Assembly (NCBI GenBank): GCA_030426665.1
Contig: JAUHYD010000015.1
Location: 1 to 64,000, forward strand
DNA from: Bacteroidia bacterium
GTDB taxonomy: Bacteria > Bacteroidota > Bacteroidia > Chitinophagales > Chitinophagaceae
Direction of reading: 5' to 3'
DNA length: 64,000 bases
In this document: positions 52,763 through 61,671 of the stretch, one piece after another
Layout: the number at the start of each line of letters is the position of its first letter
Position numbering within the stretch: position 1 is the first letter of the stretch
Notes under the pieces: model-generated
The model's database searches: none
What the model was told of the DNA's origin: nothing
The model's input: the letters and a program-made list of their open reading frames with translations, nothing else
Program-made: the position numbers and the translations under genes

Positions 52763-53937
52763 TTATGTCGTCTTCTGTCATTACCCTCAGCGAATCTGCG
52801 ATGAGGCGTAACTGGCAGTTCATGAAATCTTATTTTGGGGAAGAAATTAATATAAGTGCAGTAGTAAAAGGTAATGCCTACGGGCATGGTATCGCTGAGT
52901 ATGTACCACTTTTGGAAGGGTGTGGAGTGAATCACTTTTCGGTCTACAGTTCGGGAGAAGCCTATGAAGTGCACAGGGTAGCCGACCCTGACAATAGCAC
53001 GATTATGATTATGGGGGCAATGGGTGCGCCTGACATAGTCTGGGCCGTGGAGGAGGGGGTGGAGTTTTTTGTATTCGACATGCATCGCTTAACAGCTGCA
53101 ATAGCCGCCGCGGTAATGTGCGGAAAAAAAGCAATCATTCATATAGAGGCGGAGACAGGCATGTACAGGACAGGATTTGATGACAAGCAGATTCCTGCAC
53201 TTATTAAGGTAATGAAAGAAAACGCCGACCATATAGTATTCAAAGGCTTGTGTATGCATTTTGCCGGTGCCGAGAGTATCAGCAATCATTTGCGTCTGAA
53301 GCAGCAACAGTCGGCCTTTAAAAAAATACATAAGCGGTTTATAGCAGCGTCCATGGAGCCGGAATATGTTCACACATGCTGTTCTGCTGCTGCAATTAGG
53401 TTTCCGGAAATGCGATACAATATGTTACGTATCGGAATATTGCAGTATGGTTTCTGGCCAAGCCAGGAAATTATGGTAGAGTATATTAATAAGAAGCAAA
53501 AGGGAGCCCCCTCCATATTGCGACCAGATTCTTTGGAGCGGGTTATTCGTTGGGAGAGCACCATTATGAGTGTTAAGAGTGTACCGGCTGGTGCGTTTGT
53601 CGGATATGGGTATAGCTATCTGGCACAGCATGATATGCAAATTGCAATTGTGCCTGTTGGTTATGGATATGGTTTTAGTCGAAGTCTGAGCAATACCGGT
53701 TATCTTTTAATTCACGGATATAGGGTGCCTGTGATTGGTATCGTAAATATGAACTGCCTTGCGGTAGACATTAGTAAAGTAGACGGCGTGGCCATTGGTG
53801 ACGAGGTAGTGTTGATTGGTCAACAAGGCGATATGGAAATTTCAGTAGCCTCCTTTGGCGAGATGACTAACCTACTAAACTATGAGTTACTTACAAGACT
53901 GCCGTCGCACATTCCAAGGATGGTTGAACGGGTTTAG
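52759..53937 (+). CDS. Divergent alanine racemase family protein
   Basis: Fold-type III PLP enzyme of the alanine racemase family, 392 residues. The PLP lysine is K37 (VVKGNAYGHG) and the catalytic tyrosine region is VGYGYSYLAQHD. Two usually invariant segments differ: GYGYGF (about 301-306) replaces the usual GYADGY, and M331-N332 replaces M-D. These residues shape the active site, so the substrate may be an amino acid other than alanine, or activity may be altered. A canonical racemase is present as the murF-alr fusion at 57630-60137, so this is a second copy. It overlaps the M20 gene by 4 nt. Confidence 0.85.
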   Translation: MIMSSSVITLSESAMRRNWQFMKSYFGEEINISAVVKGNAYGHGIAEYVPLLEGCGVNHFSVYSSGEAYEVHRVADPDNSTIMIMGAMGAPDIVWAVEEGVEFFVFDMHRLTAAIAAAVMCGKKAIIHIEAETGMYRTGFDDKQIPALIKVMKENADHIVFKGLCMHFAGAESISNHLRLKQQQSAFKKIHKRFIAASMEPEYVHTCCSAAAIRFPEMRYNMLRIGILQYGFWPSQEIMVEYINKKQKGAPSILRPDSLERVIRWESTIMSVKSVPAGAFVGYGYSYLAQHDMQIAIVPVGYGYGFSRSLSNTGYLLIHGYRVPVIGIVNMNCLAVDISKVDGVAIGDEVVLIGQQGDMEISVASFGEMTNLLNYELLTRLPSHIPRMVERV

Positions 53938-54020
53938 TGTATAATAGATGGTGCGCATTCAGCGCAACTTTAACGATTGCCTATCATTCTTAACGATTAA
54001 CTTAGTAGAAATTAAAAAGA

Positions 54021-54734
54021 ATGGAAGATCGTGCTCCTTATCTGACATTTGCGTCTGCAGCCGATGCTGAGTCTGTCGCCGAACGGCTAAAAGCTGCCTC
54101 AATAGAAGTTGAGATAGTGAAGAAGTTAGCCCGCCTTGACGAGGCTATTATAGGTACAGATTATTCTGATCGGTACGAAGTATATATCCCGGCAGCAGAT
54201 TACACAAAGGCAAACGGAATTGTTTATGATAAACATGGCGTGTCGCCGGAATCCATTGATACCAGCCACCCGCTGCTGAAAATGAGTAATGCCGAATTAA
54301 TAGAAATTGTAAAAAATCCGGACGAGTGGGGACCTGATAATTATGGCATTGCCTTAGGGGTGCTGAAAACCCGTGGCGTAGTATTAAGTGATGAAGAATT
54401 GGAGGCAATGGAAAAGGAGAAAATAAGTAGCCTGCTACAAAAGAAAAGCGTTGACATTTGGTTGATTTTGCTTGGCTATCTTTCTGCCGTTGCGCCGTTG
54501 CTCCAGTACTTAGTAAGCACCGCTAATCAACGAGCTGCATTAGCCTGGTATATTTCTCCTGTTTTCGGAATTGTGCTGTGTGTGGCAATAATAAAATCAA
54601 AGACAACTTTGCCGGACGGGAGACGCGTTGCAATGTACGATGCCCGTGCAAACATGCATGCAAAAATAATTGTGGTTCTGTCGTTGGTATTTTGGGCAAT
54701 AAACACGCTGCTGCACTTTTCGGGTAAAGTATGA
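54021..54734 (+). CDS. DUF2007-like membrane protein
   Basis: Protein of 237 residues. The N-terminal ~75 residues resemble the DUF2007 (putative signal-transducing) fold: YLTFASAADAESVAERLKAASIEVEIV...YEVYIPAADYTKAN. The middle is a charged helix; the C-terminal part has three predicted membrane helices. It may link a cytoplasmic sensing domain to the membrane. It follows the racemase gene by 83 nt on the same strand; co-transcription is possible. Confidence 0.75.
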   Translation: MEDRAPYLTFASAADAESVAERLKAASIEVEIVKKLARLDEAIIGTDYSDRYEVYIPAADYTKANGIVYDKHGVSPESIDTSHPLLKMSNAELIEIVKNPDEWGPDNYGIALGVLKTRGVVLSDEELEAMEKEKISSLLQKKSVDIWLILLGYLSAVAPLLQYLVSTANQRAALAWYISPVFGIVLCVAIIKSKTTLPDGRRVAMYDARANMHAKIIVVLSLVFWAINTLLHFSGKV

Positions 54735-55458
54735 CGTCAGCTCAGAGCAATTTGATTGTTTTGAACAGGCGCGTTTTACATAGCTTATCGTTTCATTAAC
54801 ATAAGATGTCTTACCTTTATGCATGAAATGAAGGCGGTACAAAGTAAAGGTTGAAGCATTGAATTAAAGGCAGCCAAAGCATTTGTTTTTGTTTCTTTTT
54901 TGCCCTTACACACCCTTCGTCTAGGTCGTAGTTTTAATTAGCACACTTTAAGCGTAAATTATGCTAAAGCATTTCTTAACTAAAACATGTGCATATGATA
55001 CCAACAATAAGCAGGCCGGAATATCACTATTTTAATTTTTGCGTTAGTGTGCATTCGCGATTCGCCGTTTCGGGCAATGTCGCAAATAGGATGTTCGCAT
55101 TTTAGAAAAATCTTCGACCTGAAAGCGATTGAGTTTGGGTCTTCAGGAAAATCTTTTCGACAATCACCTTTGGTGGATAGGGTAGTTGCCTATTTGTGAG
55201 GTAATGCGTTTTTTATTGTGTTCGGCATCAGGTATTTCCGATGCCGAGAGGAAGGCAAGGCAATTCTGTCGATGCCGGTTGGTTGTATACAAACCATAAA
55301 CGCTCTTTTGATTCTTAACATTCATCTAAAATATTAGTTATGAAAAATCCAATTTTAGTTTGCAGATCGCCCCCGAATAATGAATTGTCCGAATACGGCC
55401 GGATTGAACTTTGGCTGTAGGTCCAGACACTCCGACACTCAAACAAAAACCAACTCAC
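54735..55458. other. Long intergenic stretch
   Basis: About 720 bp without a supported gene. It contains an 8-bp hairpin TCGGCATC/GATGCCGA at 55222-55247 and a 26-codon open frame starting near 55340 with no features to support it. No RNA family recognised. A long leader or small RNA for the downstream stress cluster is possible. Confidence 0.4.
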
Positions 55459-55884
55459 ATGAAAAACACAGTAATAGTATTTGTAGCATTAGCATTGGCA
55501 ATTGCGTGGAGTACCACGACAAGTTGTAATAACCAGAATAATCGAGTAGAAGATACTCAGGCGGCGGTAGAAGAATCGAAAGAGGCTTACCTCGATGAAC
55601 TGGAAGCCTATAAGGCAGAAACAGCCGAAGTGATGGAAGAAAACAACCGGACAATTAAGGAGTTGAAGGAAGAATTGAAGAAGCAAAAGCAAGAAACCAA
55701 GGAAGAGTACGATAGGCAAATCACGGAAATGGAAATGAAGAATGAAGAGCTGAAGACGAAATTGAGATCATATAAAGGTGGGGGAAAAGAGAAGTGGCAA
55801 AATTTCAAGGAGGAGTTTAATCATGACTTGCATGAACTAGGTGATGCTCTGAAAGGTTTTTCGAAGAAAGAAAAAGAGAACTAA
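55459..55884 (+). CDS. Hypothetical coiled-coil lipoprotein
   Basis: Small lipoprotein, about 141 residues from ATG 55459. The frame is open back to 55411, but the signal sequence fixes the start. The hydrophobic signal is followed by a lipobox cysteine (TTTSC). From about residue 35 to 115 the sequence is strongly charged with heptad character (NRTIKELKEELKKQKQETK...), a predicted long coiled coil. First of four compact envelope-type genes; likely a structural or stress protein. Function unknown. Confidence 0.75.
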   Translation: MKNTVIVFVALALAIAWSTTTSCNNQNNRVEDTQAAVEESKEAYLDELEAYKAETAEVMEENNRTIKELKEELKKQKQETKEEYDRQITEMEMKNEELKTKLRSYKGGGKEKWQNFKEEFNHDLHELGDALKGFSKKEKEN

Positions 55885-55938
55885 TCCGTACTGAGTATTG
55901 TACGTAAAATGTCTTTGTCTCACTTTAAAAAATCAGGT

Positions 55939-56577
55939 ATGAAAAAGTTGTTAGTAGTATTAGGAGTAGTTATGTTGTTCAATATTGATGGAGTTGCACA
56001 GGTTATATATCATGATACCAGAAGGGATGTAGCGTTTGGGGTTAAAGCAGGGGTAAATGTTGCCAACGTGTGGGACGAGTCAGGGACGGATTTTCGGGCA
56101 AGCCGTAAATTAGGATTTGTGGGTGGTGGTTTTTTAAGTATCCCGATTAGTAAATTGATTGGTTTACAACCTGAGTTGATATTGTCGCAGAAGGGATTTA
56201 AGGGTTCGGGAAGCTTGCTTGGTTCCACGTACACTTTTTCAAGAACAACAACATACATAGATATTCCGCTACTTGTTCAATTTAAACCGCTTGAGGTGTT
56301 AACACTTGTAGCAGGACCACAATACTCTTATCTCGTCAGACAGCACGACAAATATACTTCGGCAGCCGTAAGCGTAGAGCAGGAGCAGGCTTTTAAGAGT
56401 GTTGAAATTAGAAAGAACACATTTGGCTTGCTTGCCGGAGCAGACATAATATTGTCAAAATTTGTGGTTTCAGGAAGAGCAGGTTGGGGAGTGCAAAGTA
56501 ATGCCAGTGATGGCAGATATTCCACTCCCAGGTACAAAAATCGCTGGCTCCAGCTTACGGTCGGCTTACAATTGTAG
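55939..56577 (+). CDS. Outer-membrane beta-barrel protein (porin family, PorT-like)
   Basis: Predicted small outer-membrane barrel, about 212 residues from ATG 55939 (the frame is open to 55909). A signal peptide ends near residue 22 (VAQ). Alternating beta-strands follow: VAFGVKAGVNVANV, KLGFVGGGFLSIPIS, LIGLQPELILSQKG, YIDIPLLVQFKP, ending WLQLTVGLQL with the terminal aromatic/aliphatic pattern of barrel proteins. It resembles the 8-stranded PorT/OmpX-like family. Located between a lipoprotein and a second barrel gene. Confidence 0.85.
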   Translation: MKKLLVVLGVVMLFNIDGVAQVIYHDTRRDVAFGVKAGVNVANVWDESGTDFRASRKLGFVGGGFLSIPISKLIGLQPELILSQKGFKGSGSLLGSTYTFSRTTTYIDIPLLVQFKPLEVLTLVAGPQYSYLVRQHDKYTSAAVSVEQEQAFKSVEIRKNTFGLLAGADIILSKFVVSGRAGWGVQSNASDGRYSTPRYKNRWLQLTVGLQL

Positions 56578-56619
56578 AAGAAATGCAAATAATAAGTTCA
56601 CCACATAAAATACACACAA

Positions 56620-57186
56620 ATGAAAACAACAAAAGCAATAGCAGTAATAGCCTTAATGTCTTTATGTACAAACGTTTCGGCTCAGGATATACAGTACGGT
56701 GAGCAATACGGACACACGCTTAATGCGGGGATTGGGCTGGGGTATTATGGTTATCTACCCGGCGGATCACCATCTATTCATTTTAATTATGAGTTCGACG
56801 TGATGCAGAACTTTACAGTTGCACCATTTATCACTGCAATGACTTACCGCGATTATCGCACGTTACATGGCTTTACGCACCCCGACCAGCGTTATTATTA
56901 TCGGGAGACTATTATACCAATAGGGGCAAAAGCGTCTTATTATTTTGATGACATGTTAAACGCAAGTTCAAAATGGGATTTTTATATGGCTGCGTCACTA
57001 GGTTTTGTATTGCAGAAAACCGTATGGCAGGCCGGATATACGGGGGATAGAAATGTGAGCAGAAAATCAGATGGTCTTTACCTGGATGGACATATAGGCG
57101 CAGAGTATCACCTTACTCCCAAAACCGGCTTGCAATTGGACTTGTCATCGGGCATTTCCACATTTTGTGTAGCAATACACTTGTAG
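56620..57186 (+). CDS. Outer-membrane beta-barrel-like protein
   Basis: Second probable barrel protein, 188 residues. A signal peptide ends near residue 21 (VSAQ), then alternating strands (YGHTLNAGIGLGYYGYL; SIHFNYEFDVMQNFTVAPFI; WDFYMAASLGFVLQ; KTGLQLDLSSGISTFCVAIHL). It follows the previous barrel gene by ~42 nt and precedes the YtxH gene by ~50 nt, suggesting one transcript. Function unknown. Confidence 0.8.
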   Translation: MKTTKAIAVIALMSLCTNVSAQDIQYGEQYGHTLNAGIGLGYYGYLPGGSPSIHFNYEFDVMQNFTVAPFITAMTYRDYRTLHGFTHPDQRYYYRETIIPIGAKASYYFDDMLNASSKWDFYMAASLGFVLQKTVWQAGYTGDRNVSRKSDGLYLDGHIGAEYHLTPKTGLQLDLSSGISTFCVAIHL

Positions 57187-57237
57187 ATGAAGAATCAGGT
57201 AAACAATTTTATTTTTTAATTTTTAAATATAGATATA

Positions 57238-57507
57238 ATGGACAAAGGAAAAGTAGTATTAGGAATTATGGCAGGAGCTTTAGCCGGAGCGGCAATCGGA
57301 ATGTTATATGCGCCGCATAAAGGTTCTAAGACACGGAAGAAAATTTTCAAGAAAGGAAATGATACGGTAGATGAACTTAAGAACAAGTATGATCACCTGC
57401 TGGACAGCATGACGGACAAATTGCGATTGGCAAAAGAAGATATGAAGAACCATTTGCACAGCAGGGGAAAGGATGCCGTAAATGAGCTCACAAATAAGAT
57501 TGGATAA
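57238..57507 (+). CDS. YtxH domain protein
   Basis: Small protein of 89 residues with a glycine-rich membrane-inserting N-terminus (GIMAGALAGAAIGMLYAPHKGSKTRKK in part), the signature of the YtxH/gas-vesicle-like family, followed by a helical charged tail. Members are general-stress proteins in Firmicutes and common in Bacteroidota; molecular role unknown. Last gene of the envelope cluster, with a strong hairpin after it. Confidence 0.92.
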   Translation: MDKGKVVLGIMAGALAGAAIGMLYAPHKGSKTRKKIFKKGNDTVDELKNKYDHLLDSMTDKLRLAKEDMKNHLHSRGKDAVNELTNKIG

Positions 57508-57573
57508 CACTTATGAATATCCGGTGACGGCTATTTTATTATAGAATAGGGTAGTCAGTTTATAAATTTATTG

Positions 57574-57614
57574 AATTGTCCCCGTGCGAGCTAAATGCTT
57601 GCACGGGGACAATT
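57574..57614. terminator. Bidirectional terminator between YtxH and murF-alr genes
   Basis: Long inverted repeat AATTGTCCCCGTGC-GAGC with GCTT-GCACGGGGACAATT, 5-nt loop, about 18 paired bases. It sits between convergent genes and can serve both. Confidence 0.8.
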
Positions 57615-57629
57615 TGTTTCTGGGCTTTG

Positions 57630-60137
57630 TTAATTCTCGTTGATGTAGATGCGCTTTACTCTTTGTGATATCCCCGTCAGAATTTCGTAGGGTATAGTAT
57701 CAGCCCATTTTGCGAGTTGTGTAACGGGAACGTTTGGGCCGAATACTTCGGCTTCGTCGCCTTCAGATAGGTTTTCGATTCCTGTCACATCAACCATACA
57801 CATATCCATACATATTGCTCCTACCGTATAAGCTCTTTGGCCATTAATCACTACATAGGCTTTGCCGCGTCCCATTGCTCTCGGGTAACCGTCGGCATAA
57901 CCAATAGATAGCGTAGCGATTTTCATGGGTTGTGCAGCAAATGTTATGTTGCCATAACCGATATTATCTCCGGCAGATATATGGTGGATTTGAGCGATGC
58001 TCGTTTTTAAAGTGCTTATCGGTTCCAATTGCTCCTGTGTTTCCTTGCATGAGTCAATTCCGTGCAGTCCAAGCCCTAGTCGAACCATTTCGTACTGCAT
58101 TTTTTTGTGTCTCACAATAGCTGCCGAATTGCATAAGTGTCTGAGCGGTTGATAATTCAGTTGTTTAATTATTTTTTCGCTCAGTAGCTCAAAGGAGCTT
58201 GCTTGTTTTTGGGTAAAGGAGTCATGAGCAGGGTTGTCGCTGGCTGCCAGGTGACTGAATATACTTGCAATTTTTATTTCAGGTCGTGAATTCAGCACGT
58301 TCGACAGAAGTGTAATATCCTTATCTCCAAAGCCAAGGCGGTGCATTCCTGTGTCTAACTTAATATGTATAGGGTAGTCTGCCACCTGAAAAGCAAAGGC
58401 TATACTAATAAAGGAGTATAACGAGCGAAAGTTGTAAACTTCAGGTTCCAGTTTCCAGGCTATCATTCTATCAAACGAACTTTCGTCGGGGCTCATTACC
58501 ATTATTGGCAATTTGATGCCTGCTTTTCGCAGGGCTATCCCTTCGTCTGTATAGGCTACCGCCAGATAGTCCACTCCTGAATACTCGAGGGTGTTAGCTA
58601 TCTCATAACTGCCACTTCCGTAAGCAAAAGCCTTTACCATTGCCATTGTTTTTACCCCGGGCTTAAGTTCTGCGCGAAACACGTCCAGGTTTTTTTTCAA
58701 TGCGGACAGGTCAATGGACATGACTGTTTGGTGAACTTTTTGTTCGAGCAGTACGCTGATTTTTTCAAAAGCAAATGCCCTTGCTCCCTTTAGCAGTATT
58801 GCTTCTTTATCGAACGTCAGCATATGAAAGTTCTTCAGAAATTGCTCCGTAGATTTAAAGAAGATGCTTCTGAGTTTCTTGTGTTTTCGGAACGCTTCTT
58901 TGTTTTTATACAAGGCCGGACCTATTCCTATGAAACGTTGAATATTTCTGCGATAAACCGCGCCAGCAACCTCGTCGTACAAGTCCAGATCACGTTTGCC
59001 GGGCTGCATAATGTCGGACATTATTACTGTATGCAGGCTGTGTTGTTTTTGCTGGTCAAGGAAATTCAGCGCGATTTGCAGCGATGTCAGGTCGGAATTG
59101 TAGGTGTCATTAATAATAGTGCAATCATTGATGCCATGCCTCAGTTCCATTCGCATGGATACCGGCTGAAGTAATAGCATCCCGGCTTTAATGTCTTTGT
59201 TGCTCATTCCGAGCAGCAGTAGAATGCACCAACTCTGTATAGCATTTTCTACTGATGCGCCATCAGAAAAAGGAATAGTGATGCTTTGTTCTTTCCCTTT
59301 GTATTGTCCGGCAATAATAGTTTTGCCGTCAACGGATTGAATATCTCTTATTCGCAGGTCAGCGTCATGTTTTTGCGACCAGGTGAATAGTTCCAGTTTA
59401 TTGTCGGGGTTGCCACCTCTCACCTGATGTGCGTATTGCACAATGCATTCTTTTAGCTCAGAGTGATCCAGACAATAAACAAGTTGCTGCACATTTTTGA
59501 ACAGAATGAGCTTTTCATTAATTTTTTGTCTGGAATTCAGGAATCCTTCGCTATGTGCGTCTCCGATGTTTGTAAAAAGTCCTATTGTCGGCTGAATTAT
59601 TCGTTCAAGATTTTCCATTTCGCCGGGCTGCGAAATGCCGGCCTCAAAAATGCCTAATTGGTGATTCTCATTTATCATCCATGCCGATAATGGGACGCCG
59701 ATTTGAGAATTGTAGCTTTTGGGGTTGCGAACAATGTGATATTTTCCCGACAAAAGCTGCGATAGCCATTCTTTAATAATTGTTTTTCCATTGCTGCCGG
59801 TTATGCCAATTATCGGAATGTTGAACTGTTTCCGATGTGCGGTTGCTATTTGCTGAAGGGCAACAAGGGTGTCTTTTACCTGAATTATGTTCGTGCCGTT
59901 AAGGTTTGTTGAATCTATATTCCGGTCGGTAAGGAAGTTGGTGACGCCTTTTTTTCTTGCATCAGCTATAAAGTTATGCCCGTCCCTTAGTTTAGTGGTC
60001 AGTGCCACAAACAGTGTTTGGTCCGGTTGGTCTATATTTCTGGAATCAATAGATATGTTACCGATTGCTGAAGATTTGTCGGTGGACATAATCCAGTTGC
60101 CGTTGCACCATTTGCTAATCTGCTCTATACTATTCAT
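57630..60137 (-). CDS. Bifunctional MurF ligase / alanine racemase
   Basis: Fusion of two peptidoglycan enzymes, about 835 residues. The N-terminal ~450 residues are MurF (adds D-Ala-D-Ala to UDP-MurNAc-tripeptide): the ATP loop GITGSNGKT is near residue 110 and the Mur ligase C-domain follows. The C-terminal ~370 residues are alanine racemase: PLP lysine in MVKAFAYGSG, and GYADGYPR and AICMDMCMVDVT are canonical. The fusion links D-Ala supply to its use and is usual in this phylum. ATG 60137 is chosen; the frame is open to 60170. A TATATTTG element lies 11 nt upstream. Confidence 0.95.
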   Translation of the reverse strand: MNSIEQISKWCNGNWIMSTDKSSAIGNISIDSRNIDQPDQTLFVALTTKLRDGHNFIADARKKGVTNFLTDRNIDSTNLNGTNIIQVKDTLVALQQIATAHRKQFNIPIIGITGSNGKTIIKEWLSQLLSGKYHIVRNPKSYNSQIGVPLSAWMINENHQLGIFEAGISQPGEMENLERIIQPTIGLFTNIGDAHSEGFLNSRQKINEKLILFKNVQQLVYCLDHSELKECIVQYAHQVRGGNPDNKLELFTWSQKHDADLRIRDIQSVDGKTIIAGQYKGKEQSITIPFSDGASVENAIQSWCILLLLGMSNKDIKAGMLLLQPVSMRMELRHGINDCTIINDTYNSDLTSLQIALNFLDQQKQHSLHTVIMSDIMQPGKRDLDLYDEVAGAVYRRNIQRFIGIGPALYKNKEAFRKHKKLRSIFFKSTEQFLKNFHMLTFDKEAILLKGARAFAFEKISVLLEQKVHQTVMSIDLSALKKNLDVFRAELKPGVKTMAMVKAFAYGSGSYEIANTLEYSGVDYLAVAYTDEGIALRKAGIKLPIMVMSPDESSFDRMIAWKLEPEVYNFRSLYSFISIAFAFQVADYPIHIKLDTGMHRLGFGDKDITLLSNVLNSRPEIKIASIFSHLAASDNPAHDSFTQKQASSFELLSEKIIKQLNYQPLRHLCNSAAIVRHKKMQYEMVRLGLGLHGIDSCKETQEQLEPISTLKTSIAQIHHISAGDNIGYGNITFAAQPMKIATLSIGYADGYPRAMGRGKAYVVINGQRAYTVGAICMDMCMVDVTGIENLSEGDEAEVFGPNVPVTQLAKWADTIPYEILTGISQRVKRIYINEN

Positions 60138-60492
60138 GGGATAGGAGCAAATATATGTACATCGTTGCATAAAATGGTGAAGCTACTTTCACTGAATCTT
60201 CGTTATATAAACCATATTTTTATGTAGCTAATGTTCTCGGATAGCATATGGTACATTGGATAGGGCATAGTGGAGTCCGGCGCAGTCAGTTTGTGAATTT
60301 GTTAATAAATAAGTGAGATAAATTATTGCTTACCAGCTAATTTTGTTGTGTTGGGTATTATAATTTTTTTAATTTCTTAAAATTAGATTATTAACCCAAC
60401 TAAAATAATATTTACTAATGTCTTGTATAGAAGGAATAAATGGCTTAATTTGCTGTCATAAATTTTATACTGATTTATAAATAAAACTAAAG
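60138..60492. other. Divergent intergenic region between murF-alr and porP
   Basis: AT-rich, no gene. The minus-strand element TATATTTG (60155-60148) lies 11 nt before the murF start, which implies a very short leader. No matching pair was found for porP. Confidence 0.4.
60148..60155 (-). promoter_or_regulatory. -7 promoter element of murF-alr
   Basis: Reads TATATTTG on the minus strand, ending 10 nt before the ATG at 60137, so the transcript would have only about 5 leader bases. Confidence 0.45.
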
Positions 60493-61551
60493 ATGAAGAA
60501 ATTATTACTTGGTATTAGTGTTGCGATGTTGTTTTCAGGTGGTCTGAAAGCACAGGATATACACTTTACCCAATATTTCACATCGCCGCTCACGCTGAAT
60601 CCGGCAATGACGGGTTTAGTGTCTGACGATATTCGCTTTTCGGGAAATTACCGCTCACAATGGGCATCGGTATCTCCTAACCCATATGTAACTGCTACGA
60701 TGTCTTTTGATATGGCGACACTTAAAGGGAAACTTCCGGAGGGTGATGCTTTGGGTATCGGTTTTTTGGGGTTGTATGACAAATCCGGGTCTGGTGGGTT
60801 GACAAACACCACGGTGGGGTTGTCCATGAGTTATCATAAAGCGTTCGGACGTGACAGGCAGCAACACTTGTCGTTTGGGATGCAGGGTATGTTGGTACAA
60901 AAGAACATTAATTTTACTAAGCTGACTTTTGAAGACCAGTACGATCCTAATAGTGGTACGTTGATGTATGGTACGAAAGAGTACTTTAATAATGCGGATC
61001 TTACTTATCCTGATTTCAACCTCGGAGCAATGTACTCAGGTAAGGTAGCCGATTATGCAACTTTTTACTTAGGTTATTCTTATTATCACCTTACGCAACC
61101 AGTAGAAAGCTTTATCAGCAACACAGCCGGTGCCGATAACGAACACAAGATACACCCACGTCATACAGCATATATCGGAGGTTCATTTGATATGAATCCT
61201 AATACTGTTTTGTATGCAAGTGGATTGTATCAGTCTCAGGCTGGTGCTCAGGAGTTTGTGTTAGGTGCTGCGGTGGGTTTTGTATTGAATCCCGGTCACG
61301 ATTTGGAATATCAGAAAAACACAACATTTTATCTTGGTGGCTGGTACAGATATCAGGATGCACTTGCTCCGTATATAGGGCTTGAGTGGTCAAAAATGCG
61401 TCTTGGTGTTAGCTATGATGTAAACATCTCCAGCCTTACTCCTGCAACAAGAAGTGTTGGTGCTTACGAAGTATCACTTATTTACTTCGGTCGTATCAAC
61501 AAGCGTGAGCGTAACCCCAACTACAGTTGGTCTTGTCCTAAGATTTATTAA
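60493..61551 (+). CDS. PorP/SprF family type IX secretion-associated membrane protein
   Basis: Outer-membrane protein of 352 residues. A signal peptide ends near residue 20 (LKAQ) and is followed by DIHFTQYFTSPLTLNPAMTG, the diagnostic start of PorP/SprF. The rest alternates short strands of an outer-membrane barrel. In T9SS, SprF/PorP-family proteins support secretion of surface adhesins with a C-terminal type B (CHU_C) domain, such as the protein at 3448-6120. No partner T9SS gene (porK-N) is adjacent. Confidence 0.93.
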   Translation: MKKLLLGISVAMLFSGGLKAQDIHFTQYFTSPLTLNPAMTGLVSDDIRFSGNYRSQWASVSPNPYVTATMSFDMATLKGKLPEGDALGIGFLGLYDKSGSGGLTNTTVGLSMSYHKAFGRDRQQHLSFGMQGMLVQKNINFTKLTFEDQYDPNSGTLMYGTKEYFNNADLTYPDFNLGAMYSGKVADYATFYLGYSYYHLTQPVESFISNTAGADNEHKIHPRHTAYIGGSFDMNPNTVLYASGLYQSQAGAQEFVLGAAVGFVLNPGHDLEYQKNTTFYLGGWYRYQDALAPYIGLEWSKMRLGVSYDVNISSLTPATRSVGAYEVSLIYFGRINKRERNPNYSWSCPKIY

Positions 61552-61577
61552 TGAAAGTGCTTTTTATAAATTATTAA

Positions 61578-61604
61578 AGCGAGCCAACCGGCTCGCTTTT
61601 TTTT
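61578..61604 (+). terminator. Rho-independent terminator of porP
   Basis: Stem AGCGAGCC/GGCTCGCT, 4-nt loop, followed by eight T, 26 nt after the porP stop. Confidence 0.9.
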
Positions 61605-61671
61605 GTAGATAAAATGTTTCTTAGTCATGCTCGACGCTTTTCTTTGCGTCTTGTACGGGTAGGCTACTGCA

